Source of the DNA: Humulus lupulus
Taxonomy: Eukaryota; Streptophyta; Magnoliopsida; Rosales; Cannabaceae
Direction of reading: 5' to 3'
Length of the DNA: 64,000 bases
Assembly: GCF_963169125.1 (NCBI RefSeq)
Contig: NC_084795.1
Location: 132,535,701 to 132,599,700 of the forward strand
The notes beneath the pieces were generated by a model, which worked only from the letters and a program-made list of their open reading frames with translations, was not told the DNA's origin and searched no databases. Positions 1 to 10,826 of this stretch are shown here, in pieces; within the stretch, counting starts at the first letter, position 1, and each line of letters starts with the position of its first letter. Made by a program: the position numbers and the translations under genes.

Positions 1-8
1 TCGTTACA
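1..8 (-). repeat. Start of chromovirus 3' LTR (rest lies outside window)
   Basis: On the minus strand the sequence reads a purine-rich tract and then TGTAACGA, the same opening as the chromovirus LTRs elsewhere in the window (minus-strand end of 18543, and 46286). Only the first eight bases of this LTR are inside the window. The placement is inferred from the adjacent polypurine tract and the distance of about 4 kb to the primer site at 4035-4046. Confidence 0.6.
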
Positions 9-22
9 ACTGTCCCCTCCTT
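9..22 (-). promoter_or_regulatory. Polypurine tract of the chromovirus
   Basis: The minus strand reads AAGGAGGGGACAGT directly before the LTR start. This is where plus-strand DNA synthesis would be primed during reverse transcription. The bases just upstream code a degraded peptide ending in an FRGQ-like block, the usual 3' end of Tekay/Del-type chromovirus pol next to the tract. Confidence 0.6.
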
Positions 23-110
23 ATAATAATTTTGTCCTCGAAATTTACTCGAACACATTAGATAGTAGACCTCATACTTCTTACTATAATTCCCAAGGTC
101 CAACGCCTTT
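23..110 (-). pseudogene. Degraded pol C-terminus, chromodomain-like
   Basis: Read on the minus strand across small indels, the bases give a WE block, then MR, a YP-like step, LFE and FRGQ. That order matches the end of the chromodomain in plant chromovirus integrases, which directs integration to marked chromatin. Frame changes are needed every 20-30 bases, so this is an inference from pattern order and not an ORF. It directly precedes the polypurine tract, as expected. Confidence 0.4.
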
Positions 111-1998
111 ACTTTTACTCCTCGATAACACTCTTATGAGAGTAAGAATCTTGTTCCACAAGATTTTGTCCAATAACTGTACTTTCGTTAACTTCCGCTT
201 GCACCACAAACCTGTTGAAACTCCAGGGTCTGTTTAGTTCTCAACGATGGCTTCATTGTCTTATCATTGATACCAGAATACTCATGAGTCATCACCCCTA
301 TCAGGGTGAGATCAACAACCTCTTTGGTTTTCCCCTGAACCAATACTAAACCGTAGTATCCACTATCTTTCACTTCTTTACTTCGCATAGTACCCCTTGC
401 TTTTTATGTTACCATGTCCTATGTCATGTCACCTTAGCTATACACCAGCATTCATCACCGTGACTATCTCATCAAGGATTACACTTTTCTTAATATCCCA
501 AATATTCGCACACTCAACGCTTAATCCCTTAAAATACCTGTTAAGTCCTCAGATTTCCATTCCATCTGAAATCAATCAATAATTCCAGGTTCCCACTCTA
601 TTCTCATCGTTCTCAAGTTCCTTTCCAAAGCTTGGAAGACTATAGGGTTCCAACTCAGCACCATCAATGCTCTGCCCCATTACCAGTTCACCTGAACCAA
701 GTTACATTAACTCATTCAGCTGAGTTATAACTTTCCCTGTCCAATTACCTTACTTATAGTCCAATGTGGTCCATTCTTATGATCCACCACCATATCACTT
801 TATCTTTCAATATTCGAGCATAATAAATTATGTCACCTGCTCAAACCCCCCGGTACAACATACCATAGGAGGTGGAACGATATCCATTTGGAATTCTCAT
901 CTCCAGGCCAAACTCCCATCGGACCAATCATCCGATCCTTGTACCCTAACTCGTAATACCTTGACAGAGTTCTTTCCTGTCTCTACCAAAACCATCACTT
1001 TGAATTCCATCGTCCAAAGGAATATGTATCTGTTCATCACCACACACTAATGCTATACCAATCTCAGTCGTTACCTTATCCATTCCATTGTAGCCTGTGG
1101 CATTCTGTTCAAGTGACATACACCTCCCAAGTAAGAGATCCGCCTCCAATTGAATCTTCTCCTCATACAGTCGAGGATTTCTAACACCAACCATCCACCC
1201 ATTACGTTTCACTAAATCTTGGTCTCAAGGTTGTTTTTCTTATAAATAACTAAACACTCAAATACATTACGCTATGCATACACTGCCAACTTATCGTTCC
1301 ATGTATATCAACCATATTCCTATTCTTTTACCTATTGCGAGGCTCAATCCATCCTCTCATCAGTCTGAGCCTGGGCGTGCCTCAACCTGTGATGCATCTC
1401 TCACAGTTTCATATCTTCATCAGAAATTAGGTCCTTCATGCTACCCTTCTGTATTCAACCAAAACACGCATATTCCTACATTACCAAGCGTTAATCAACT
1501 CTCACTCTGTCTTTTGAGCTTCTGATCTGACACTATCCGTTCATTCTAACTTTAAGTTTTACTGTGCTTCTAATCTCTGGTGTAGTCACCTTCGAAGATA
1601 CTTACGTAGTTGATGACGTGTTTACCGGTCTTGTTGTGCTCCCTATCCTTCAGATGTTCTCCAGTAGATTCTCTGTGGCTTTAGATCAAATCTCTTCTTA
1701 CCTGTCCCCTCTTCTTCTTGTAGCATTATTCTGAATACCCCTAGCGAGACCAAACTGACACTTCATGGAGCCTTACCTGTGACCCTGCTTCCTTAGTACT
1801 AACATCATCAGCGTAGTAGTCGTTCGCATTCCACTTCTAACTGGAGAGTAGTCCAACGTACTGCCAATAGACCTAAAGGAGACTTGTCCATACTGTTCCT
1901 ATATCTTCTGCTTGTAGAGCTTACCTGTGTTGCTTACGCTTGAATCAATTAAGAACCTTTTTTACCAATTCATCACACCCTGCTTGGTACAAGTAATA

Positions 1999-2060
1999 AT
2001 TCCTAAAATGTCTCTTTCCTTGATCCTCAGCTGGTAATAACCAGATCAAAGATCAATTCC
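1999..2060 (-). pseudogene. Reverse transcriptase motif fragment (chromovirus)
   Basis: The minus strand translates as IDL, a TGA stop, then SGYYQLRIKERDI. In chromovirus reverse transcriptase the same block has an Arg in place of the stop and includes the catalytic aspartate of motif A (the D of IDL). A CGA-to-TGA change explains the stop, a common result of cytosine methylation. The downstream YxDD motif was not found in the expected place, so the gene is deleted or scrambled beyond this block. Confidence 0.65.
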
Positions 2061-4034
2061 TGGAGACATTGTCCTATCTGATCCACCCCGAGGTTAAACT
2101 TCTTCGACTACTTCAGTAATTCTTTCTGTCAAACCATTACCATCTTCCATAATGTCCCTGATACCGAACCTATCCGTAGCCCAGTGTTGCAGCGTACCCA
2201 ATCTTTCCTTATATACCCATCTGAATCCTAATTAAGTACTCCAAGTGATATCCCCCACAATCCATGGTTGTCTTTTAACAAATTAATTCTCACTCTGACT
2301 CATGTCAAGGCTTCCATATGACGAGCTCTATTGCTCTCACCATGAACCTCTTTATTACTTGTATTCCAATTCCTCTTCCAGAATTTTCTAATTCCTCCTC
2401 AACGAATACTAATATCTCTAACCCCTTGCACGACACCCTTGAGGTGCATTCTCTATGTCTCAATCTTTCTTGGGACATTCACAACACTGAAATCTTCCAG
2501 CTCGTTATATAACGAAAAACGTGAACTATTCGGTCAACTGATCATCTCCGAGGAACTAGCCTTAGGCTTCAAATGCAACAAGGCATTCCAATCTTCCATT
2601 CTGTAATCATGGGAGATCCATCCTAACATATCAAATCCTTCCATGCATAAGTCGTGCCCTCACCTGACATCTTCCCAGGTCGCGTCCCTGCCTCTGGTGC
2701 ATACTAAATAACCTCACGGGTTTCCATCACTATCCTGACGACTTTCTTGAAAATCAGACCCCTTCCTGTCAAACCAGGAACCATAAAACTGTCCGGGGTT
2801 CTCCTACTTCAATTACCGAGAATCTGTCCTTACTAAATTCCACCAATGGAAATATTTCCATTTGCATCACTTACCCTACGGCATTCACACCCTATACTTC
2901 ATTCCATATATCTCAAACAACATGGCCCTCTCCGCTACCTAAATACAGATGAAGACCTCATACATTGGAGAGGCCCTAATACTCCAGACCCTCCCAGAGT
3001 TTGATCCTTAAATGGGTCATCATCTCCAGCTACACCCACCTGTATCAATTTCCAAAATGAATTACCCAACTCACAAAACTCACGGACTACACTGTCATTA
3101 CCTTATCATTTCAAATCAAGCCTATAAGCCTATTAGTGTCCGCAGCTCAAACTATGTCTTTATAACCTCTTATCTTCATATAACCAAGGATGGAATTAGC
3201 TTTGCCCATCCACTGACCAGTTCGTAGGCAACCCAAACTTTCCTCAAAACCTGAGGATAAAGCCTTTTTAGCCTTCCATTTAGTGCTCTTAGCTGTCTGT
3301 AACACACTTTCAAAGTATACAAAGAAACTCCTTCTCGAGAGAAATCTGCTGTTCTGCCGTCTAATCTCAGCTATCAAACCCCACAACTTACTTACATACT
3401 AGCGAACATCTGTTGCGACTTTCAGGGGCAGATGGAGGTTTCCAACCTCGACTATCATCTGCAACCCCCTGTAATACAATACCAAGCCCACTTAACCATT
3501 CTGGGTGCAAACAGTTTGAATTCATTCGCCACTGCTGACTAAACTCCTCAGCCCTGAGGTTCACACTCCGAACCAATTCACAACCAGGTCCAAATAACCA
3601 CAATAGTCATGCACACATAAAGCATAATAAACACTAATCCATAATTCTATGCATTTAACTATCAAATTTTATTGCTATCACATATATTCACACTTTACCA
3701 TGCTTCCTACATAACAATAAACAAATATAACTTATAAATTCAATTCAGGAAGTTAATCACATACACTCAGTATGCTAACCATTATCCAAATATTCATTCA
3801 CATGCAAAAGCAATGCTGATCAACACGCCTCAATATCATCACACAAATAGTCAAGGGCCAGGCCCTATCAGTTTCTCATGCTCCCTATAGTCATATAACA
3901 TAATATATTCATATTTCAACCAAAAACTTAAACATATAATCTCATATATTCAATTACAGAACACTGAGTCAAGCTTGTCTTTAGCGGCGAATGTACATGT
4001 CTAGCCTATCTTCAAGAACCCTTAAACCTAGGAT

Positions 4035-4046
4035 GCTCTGATACCA
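4035..4046 (-). promoter_or_regulatory. Primer binding site, tRNA-iMet type
   Basis: The minus strand reads TGGTATCAGAGC, the perfect 12-nt complement of the 3' end of plant initiator methionine tRNA. It lies three bases from the LTR edge at 4050. This fixes the element as minus-strand, with the LTR at 4050 onward as its 5' LTR. Confidence 0.9.
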
Positions 4047-4049
4047 AAT

Positions 4050-4635
4050 TGTAACACCCTGAATAACCAAGACCGGTTACACTATGTGTTTGAAATAGTG
4101 CGAGACTTGCTTATCAAGTCATTTAAATAAAAATGTGAATCTAACGACACAAATAGATTAGGTTTAAAAGATTTTGGTTATAAACGAACAATTTTCATTA
4201 AAATAAATATTTGGTACATGGGATCCCAAATAAGGGTTTAAATAACTTAATTACAGAATTTCCAAATCTTATAAATAATCAAGCACCTCTAATGGAAAAA
4301 TACATGTTTTAGGTTTCTGTCCCTGTACAAAACCCCCGACTGTTGTGATCGAGCAGCTGACAACGTACACCTCGCCCCTAGAGCTTTCAAACCCATGGTC
4401 AACTCATCTTACCCTTGCCTTTACATGCACCACGTAGAAACCGTGAGCCAAGGCCCAGCAAGAAAACTATAACGTCATAGCATAATAAATATTGATAGTC
4501 AAATAGATCATAGAGTAGAACCAAATGATTCAGAAGACATTAATCAATTGTCCATCAAGCCATAGCATTCACTTAATCAAGAACACTAGTTGACAAACCA
4601 ATGATCCAACATCTAGATATTTAGCATATTATATA
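4050..4635 (-). repeat. Chromovirus 5' LTR, part 1 (split by element A)
   Basis: This segment starts TGTAACACCCTG in plus coordinates and aligns by eye with the start of the solo LTR at 24802, including the shared AAGGC(C/T)CAGCAAGAAAAC block near 4450. It stops at the atata target site of element A and resumes at 16635. Joined, the two parts give about 2.5 kb, the same size as the two solo LTRs of this family (2437 and 2332 bp). Confidence 0.85.
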
Positions 4636-5391
4636 TGTTGACGCGGTTCTTCGCCAACAGGTAATTTAAGAAAAGAAGAGAAAGGGATTAGTGTTAATAA
4701 TGAGCCGAAACAGATATATGAACTTCGAAATGACAGGGTGACTCGAGACACAGTTTTTAAGTGGTTCAAAGGTTAAAATCCTTCTACTCCACTGGTCAAT
4801 ATTATTGCTCTATTCTGGGTATATGATTACAGGATATTTCTTACAAGAGATCATCCAACCCCTATCAACTCCCAGGGTCCCCATATTTATAGGAGAAGGC
4901 ACCTGGGAGTTGGTAAGAAGGTCATCCCGTGACCTTCTTACCTATCATGCCAACTCTGTGACATTCATGATTAATTCCTAAACCTGACACATAAGTGTGG
5001 TCAAATCAATAGGTAAGGAGATAATGGGTCGCACGGCCCAACCCAGTCGTGGGTGTCAGAATACGCACGTTCCTACTGCGTGTCCGAGAAGTCAGGGACA
5101 TATAGACACGTGATGTCTGATATATGCACATTTACCTTGCGTGTGTTGAATTTACAAAGGGTCATAGCCTCCATATTCTGCTCGTACCACGAGCTGGATA
5201 CTTCACTCGACCTTCGGCCTTCAGAGTCCAGGCTCAAGTCTTAGGCAATCTTGGCGAACCCTTGGGTTGCCCCGAGCTAAGGAGGTACGACCTTATGACA
5301 GAAGCTCTGGTCTTGGGGAGGTCCACGAGATAATCATGATTAGGCCGCAGCTCAGCTTGCTAATCAGCCCGTGGGAAAATCAGGGCGTACA
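4636..5391 (-). repeat. Element A 3' LTR
   Basis: In plus coordinates it runs from TGTTGACGCGG to CAGGGCGTACA; in the sense (minus) direction it starts TGTACGCCC and ends GTCAACA. A TATA-like CCTATAAATATGG lies in the sense direction near 4885-4900. The same LTR occurs at 15872-16629 and as a solo copy at 63124-63886. Confidence 0.95.
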
Positions 5392-5409
5392 CTTGCCCCC
5401 CAAACCCCT
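5392..5409 (-). promoter_or_regulatory. Polypurine tract of element A
   Basis: The minus strand reads AGGGGTTTGGGGGGCAAG immediately before the 3' LTR. It marks the priming site for plus-strand DNA and confirms which LTR is the 3' one. Confidence 0.85.
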
Positions 5410-5654
5410 GCTCGTGGTATTCCACGTCGGATATGGCCACAGTAGGGGCTTTTAGGCTTCCCCATGAAATCTTCACATTCCACATCTTACGCAGGCGCCT
5501 GATACGTGGAACATCGTGGTTGGCGACGTTATGCCTTACGAGAACCGCATTTAATGGCCTAGCCTATGCCCAGCCGTCGTTTCGTATTTTGAGTGGAGGG
5601 CCTTAGATCCCTCATCAGGGCCATCAAACGACCCTCTATATGTGACCCTTCGCG

Positions 5655-5664
5655 TATATAAAAG
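5655..5664 (+). promoter_or_regulatory. TATA box of the antisense gene in element A
   Basis: The plus strand reads TATATAAAAG, 264 bp inside the 3' LTR edge, followed by a pyrimidine-rich leader (CTTCTCTCC repeats, 5715-5740). It points away from the LTR toward the antisense gene, opposite to gag-pol. A start of transcription near 5685-5695 would be expected. Element D has a TATA box at the matching position (53783), which supports a real promoter. Confidence 0.65.
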
Positions 5665-5890
5665 GGGTGGCCACCCTACGCATGGGCCACCCTTTCATTT
5701 GAAATTTCCCAGAACTTCTCTCCTTCTTCTCTCTTCATTTCAGAAGAAAAAGAAACCCTCTTCTTTGCGATCGCCATTCCCAGTTTCTTAAGAAACTCAG
5801 ACGTAGGGATTTCCTTACAGCTTTGGAAGCAAACACTCCGACGAAGCTCCCACCTAGGCGACACCTTCATCCACTTCCCAGCCAAACACT

Positions 5891-6384
5891 GTAAGTCTCT
5901 TGAACTTGTGTGTTCTGCAAATATTTTTCACTGTAGCTTAGGTAAATATTTACTGTAGCCACATGCAAGGGTTTACTGGTTTTTTGTGGGTAGGAAGGGT
6001 GAAAGCCTATTAGGTTAGGGTATTTTTTCCGTAGGACAACGTTTGGGAACATGGTTTGTAGGATGCATTTTCTTGGGAAAATTTCTGGGTAGAAGTTTTG
6101 GTATTTTGGGTGCAAAACCGGGTAGCTTAGGGGACACGCTTCACAGGCAGTTTTGCCTTCTTTGCCTACTGAAACTTTCCCCCCAAGGCAAATTCTATCC
6201 TGACCCTCCTGACACACGAATTCCGAGTAATTGGGGATCTGTTGGGAGCACAGACACGTGTTCATAGAACCGCGTGGTCTAACTCTCCATGGGCTGGGCT
6301 TACCTCAGCTCATGCAAATAACACTTTGATTCTTCCTCATGCTTAGGTTGCCTTTTTCTAAAATCTTTTCTTTTTGTTCATTAG
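5891..6384 (+). other. 5'-leader intron of the antisense gene
   Basis: The donor ACT|GTAAGT at 5891 and an acceptor after a T-rich run (TTGTTCATTAG ending 6384) bound a 494-bp, T-rich interval without coding signal. The ATG of the antisense gene lies eight bases beyond the acceptor. Element D has a 463-bp interval with the same GTAAGT donor in the same place. The intron is predicted from sequence only. Confidence 0.65.
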
Positions 6385-6392
6385 GCGACCAG

Positions 6393-9001
6393 ATGGCACC
6401 AAAAAGGAATGCCCCACAGAAGACCGTCGGCAGCTCGGCCTCCCAGCAGGACAAAGGAAAAGCGGTGGTGCCTGACTCCCCGATCCCCCGCTTTGGGCCG
6501 ACAGTGGAGAAGGAGCTCGAGGTGGCTCCTAATGCGTTTTTTGAGGCAGAGAGGATCGTCTCAAAGATTACCGACCAGACGAAGATCAATAAGATATTCC
6601 TCTCCCACAACATTGCGCTGGGGAGGACGTCAGTGATCGCCCAACCTCCCGCGGAAGGCGAGTGGAGCTGTGTGCCGCTCGACGAATCGTTCGCGGCCTG
6701 GAGCGGCGAGCATTTTAAGGCGGGGGCCTTCCTCCCGTTGGATCAGTACTTTGCCGACTTCCTGAATTACGTGAGGTTGGCCCTATTTCAGCTCCCCCCC
6801 AACTCTTATCGGTTGTTGGCGGGGTTGAGATATTTATTTCAGAAGCACGAGTGGGAGGTCCCCACTCCTGCGGACATTTTATATTTTTCTGCCTCAAGGC
6901 CAGCCCGGATCAGCGGGGGCGAGGCGAAAGGTTTTACTACTTAACCTAATTTCCCAATATGGCTGCGGTTATCGAGCTGCCCAGCCACCCCAACGACTTC
7001 AAGGACCAGTTCTTCATGTCGACGGGGTTCAGGAACTGTGAGCTCCACTACTTCAATCATCCTCGTAAGTGTTTTTTATCCTTAGCTCGTAAGTTAAGTG
7101 TCCTTTTAGCTCCTCCCGTATCCCTTTCTGACTTATATCAATCATGCAGGTATCTTCACGAGGACAGAGAAATCTGTGACCCTAGGGGCCCAATACGAGA
7201 CACTGGCGGGCTTGCCCCCCAGCGAGAAAGATTACCGCGTGCTCGTAACAGACGAGACGATGGTGGCCTGTAAGCTGATTTTCCCAAATCAGACTTTGAA
7301 CCTGAAGAGGCCCCGGGGGCTTCCCCCAGTCTGTGACACCAGACTCATCATCGTGGAGGAGGTCACGGGGGATGAAGATGAGGAGGACGAGGACAACAAA
7401 GTTCCGCTCGTGAGGAACAGAAAGCGGGCTTTGGAGGCTGCCCAAAGGACGGGCGAGGAGAGGATCCAATCCGTAGCAGTCGCGGGTCCTTCTGGCCAAG
7501 GTAACCCTTACATGTTTAGGAATCTAGATAGGGCCACAACAGACCCCCCGCTGGCTAGGTTCAATCCTAGGAAGCTTGTCCATCGTCACTGAAGGGATCC
7601 GGACCTGAATACAACCCTGCTCCATTGTGTCGACCGACTTGTGCTGGATTACCAAGATAGCCGGCCTAGGGGTACCGTAGTAGTAGACAATACCTTAGCC
7701 TTTAGGTCGATCCTATTCGAGGAGTATGGGACCAACCTTCGGACATGGCCATCACTCCGGAGGGGTGCCGTAGCTCTGGGGCTTAGGCAATATGTAGAGG
7801 AATCTAGCCCTGAGTCAGCCTCAGACCCAGAACTTGCACCAGCTCGGGAAGTAATCAACTTAGATCCATCTTCTAGCTTGGGGGGTAGGATTCCCTTAGT
7901 ATACATATACTTCACTTTCTCTTTACCCCTTTTTTTTTTGTCTCTGTATGGTTGCTAACTCGTACTAACCATGTAATTGTTTTGACAGAAGAGATGTCTC
8001 AGCCCGAGGAGAGCCTGCGAGGTGCGGTCTTCGGGGGGAACGCCGCAGCTGGGGCCGCTGGGCAAAGAATGAAGAGGCTCCGGACGTCCAAGAACATCGC
8101 CGGGACCCCCACCAAGTCTCCTGCAAAGGAGAAGGAGCAAGCCCCAGCTGCACAGGTCGCAGGAGCGGTTCTTCCTGCTGCAGGGGGAAGCAACATGCCT
8201 CCACCGGCTCTGCGAGCTCCAGCCACCGCCCGGGACGCAGGAACGGAGGTCGGGACTTTGGCCATCGTACCCTCCAATGTACGCATCCCAGTCAATCCCC
8301 AGGACCTGGAGAAGATCCCCGAGGTCTTCTGGGGAACGGTGTATGAGTCGGCGAACTACGCCGTCAGCCACATATACAAGTTCACCGAGAAGGAGCTCCA
8401 GGCCATCGAGACATTGAGCCCAGTGGGCGTGCTAGAGTCTTCATTGGGCATGGCCATGACGGTAAGCTAACTTAATTTTTTGTGGTTTTTATCATTACAC
8501 TTTGCCCTGATTTTTCTTTCCCTTTTTTTTTAAGGCAATTGTCTTTTCAACTTCGCAGAGCACCGTTGCCCACCACCGGAGCATCGTCAGGACTAAAACT
8601 CAGCTCGAGGACATGAGGAGCGAGCACCAGACTACCCTGTAGGCGGCTAAGGATGCCTTGGCGGCCTCGCAGGTCAAGTTGGAAAAAACCCGCTCGAGAT
8701 CTCTCTCGCCACCTCGCGGACGGACCTAGATGCTGCGAAGACTGAGGTCCAGGTCGCCCAGGCTGCCCTAGAGGCCGAGCGGACAACTTCGGAAAAGTCC
8801 ATGGAAGATCTGTTCTACCATTGCTGGGCCTACAATCCAGACGCTGACTTCTCCTTCATGTCAGCGAGCCTCTGGGAGCGCTTGCTGGTGAAGTTCCAAG
8901 CTCGCCTTGATAAAGAGGCGCCCTCTGACACCGGGGAAGGCTCTGGCGCAGCTGAGCAAGGCGAGACAGCAACCTCCAAGGGGCCACCTGGCGGAGCTTA
9001 G
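6393..9001 (+). pseudogene. Antisense additional ORF of element A (Transposase_28-like, coiled coil)
   Basis: Four coding exons are proposed: 6393-7064, 7150-7884, 7989-8461 and 8559-9001. The introns have GT-AG ends and keep the reading frame (phases 1, 1 and 0), for about 774 codons. The N-terminal part is Pro/Ser-rich (MAPKRN start). Residues about 90-170 resemble Pfam Transposase_28, 'putative gypsy type transposon' (block QLPPNSYRLLAGLRYLF). Exon 3 has an acidic stretch, exon 4 is Ala/Pro-rich, and exon 5 is a coiled coil ending in a W-x-x-N-P-D-A-D-F-S motif and a low-complexity tail. The copy is broken by a frameshift near 6931, stops at 6946, 7590 and 8640, and a frameshift near 8697. 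Tat elements are known to carry an extra ORF near the 3' LTR; its function is unknown to me. Confidence 0.75.
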
Positions 9002-9156
9002 GGCATTTCTTTTCTTGTGCCCTTCACTATATATATATATATATTTTTTTATATATGTAACCCTTGCATGAGGTTCTTCCACCTCGAGACAATTTGATTC
9101 CATGCTTTCAATTGATCCTCCTTTTTTTCCTTTACGCGTTTTGGTTACAACTTCTT
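9002..9156. other. 3' flank of antisense gene, AT-rich
   Basis: The interval contains a (TA)n run at 9028-9055 and T-rich sequence. It would form the 3' untranslated region of the antisense gene and, on the other strand, lies beyond the end of pol. No coding signal is seen. Confidence 0.4.
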
Positions 9157-9366
9157 GAAAAACTTAGTTCGTGTTAACTTTTATCCATATCTCGAGCTCT
9201 TTAGGAAGAACAATGATCAATAGATTTAAATCAACTTCTAAGTTTTATGACCCGGTTAGGACCAGGAACATAATTTGAAAACTTAGTTCGTGTTAACTTT
9301 TATCCATATCTCGAGCTCTTTAAGAAGAACAACGATCAATAGATTTAAATCAACTTCTAAGTTTTT
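9157..9366. repeat. Direct repeat, two copies, period 119 bp
   Basis: A segment of about 90 bp (9157-9247) recurs at 9276-9366 with only a few differences. Both copies contain AACTTAGTTCGTGTTAACTT and the block CTCGAGCTCTTTA. They are separated by about 28 bp. The pair sits between the convergent ends of pol and the antisense gene, where Tat elements often gain tandem repeats. Confidence 0.85.
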
Positions 9367-9518
9367 AAGGAGACCTGGTTTTATCCAGGTACCATATGCC
9401 CCCCAAGTAACTGGGAAAGGGTCTTTCATGGTTACTTTAGATTACACTTGCAAACATGTACAAAAAGCTGATTCTCATTAATACATAAAAAAGGGCTCTC
9501 CTAGGCCTTATAAGTGAA

Positions 9519-10680
9519 TCATTGATAATATTTCTTTAAGTGGATGGCATTCCAATTTCGTGGGACTGCCCCTCCATCAAGCCGAGCTAACTTATAAGTT
9601 CCCTCTTTAATGACCTCGATGACCTGATATGGTCCCTCCCAGTTCGGTCCCAAGACTCCATCTTTGGGATCCTTACTGGCTAAGAATACTCTCCTTAGGA
9701 CCAAGTCGCCAACGCGAAAGGCGCGCTTTTTGACTTTGGAGTTGAAATAGCGAGTGATCCTTTGCTGATAATGCGCGAGCTGGAGCTGCGAATCTTCTCG
9801 CCTTTCATCAACTAGGTCAAGGGAATTGCACAGTAGCTCGTAGTTGCGGTCCTGGTCGTAAGATTGGACCCTATGCGAAAGCACCTTAATTTCCATAGGG
9901 AGGACTGCCTCACTCCCGAAGGTCAAGGAAAAAGGAGTAAGATCTGTAGGAGTCCGATGCGAGGTCCGGTATGCCCATAGGACCTGGGGGAGCTATTCTA
10001 GCCAGACCCTCTTCGCTTCATCTAATCTCTTCTTGAGGCTCACCTTTAGAGTCTTGTTGATAGCTTCGACCTGGCCATTAGCCTGAGGGTAGGCCACGGA
10101 GGAGAAACTTTTTACAATTCCGTACCTTTCACAAAACTCGGTGAACAGGTCGCTCTCGAACTGAGTGCCGTTATCGGAAACGATCTTCTTGGGCAGGCCG
10201 AACCGACAGATAATGCTTTTAACCACGAAGTCAAGCACTTTTTTGGACGTTATCGTTGCCAAAGGTTCTGCTTCAGCCCACTTTGTAAAGTAGTCGATGG
10301 CTACCACGGCGTAACGGACCCCGCCTTTTCCAGTGGGGAGGGTGCCAACCAAGTCTATCCCCCAAACGGCAAACGGCCATGGGGACGAGATCATCTTCAG
10401 CTTGACTGGAGGAGCTCGGGCAACTGCGGTGAATCGCTGTCACCTATCGCACTTATTCACGTATGAGACTGAGTCCTTGGATAGAGTTGGCCAGTAGTAT
10501 CCCTGCCTCAGGACTTTTAAGGCCAAGCTCTGCCCCCCAGCTTGTTGTCCGCAAAATCCTTCGTGCACTTCCTGCAGGATGGCCTTTGCTTCACTTGGAA
10601 GAACGCACCGGAGGAGGGGTAGGGAGTGCCCACGTCGGTACAACACCCCATCGATTATCGTGTACCTAGGAGCTTGGTAC
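9519..10680 (-). pseudogene. Integrase of element A
   Basis: The enzyme would insert the cDNA into the genome. In order, the minus strand holds a zinc-binding HHCC region (10649-10440), the catalytic core (WGID near 10360; SDNGTQF near 10170; QVEAINKTLK near 10070) and a C-terminal DNA-binding part (FRVGDLVLRR, WEGPYQV) ending in HLKKYYQ at 9519. The three acidic residues D, D, E are present. Two stops break it: one within the CxxC of the zinc finger (after KCDR, 10440) and one after VWLE (near 9993). The second His of the zinc region also appears as Gln. It follows the second RNase H in the same frame. Confidence 0.9.
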
Positions 10681-10826
10681 ATGACTCGCCGTGCATCGTT
10701 ATGCCCTTCAAGCAGCTTGCCTTCGGCAAGATACTCAAGGATGGGGGTCATCCAGGTCGGCCTGCCATCGATCATCTCGACCTCCATCCTGATATCTTCT
10801 ACTGGTACTAGCCCCAAGGTCTCCAT

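Larger units (their letters stand above)
9..4049 (-). mobile_element. Decayed internal region of a minus-strand Ty3/gypsy chromovirus
   Basis: The region lies between a tRNA-iMet primer site and a polypurine tract, so it is the internal part of one LTR element read on the minus strand. At about 4 kb it is shorter than a typical autonomous chromovirus, and no long ORF survives. Two parts can be recognised in translation: a reverse transcriptase block near 2057-2000 and a chromodomain-like end near 23-110. Short ORFs at 188-388, 946-1212, 3147-3386 and 3388-3603 (minus) resemble nothing I can name. The assignment to the Tekay/Del type rests on the primer site, the LTR start TGTAA and the tail peptide. 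It is a relic and codes no working protein. Confidence 0.7.

Noticed and set aside
5053..5455. Overlapping plus-strand ORFs in the 3' LTR of element A
   Set aside because: They lie in the LTR, recur in the other LTR copy (16233-16705), run across the LTR edge and have no known protein pattern.
7955..8371. Minus-strand ORF of 138 codons over the antisense gene of element A
   Set aside because: It is the mirror of the GC-rich, Ala/Pro-rich exon 4. Exon 4 on the plus strand fits the splice frame and protein pattern; the minus frame resembles nothing.
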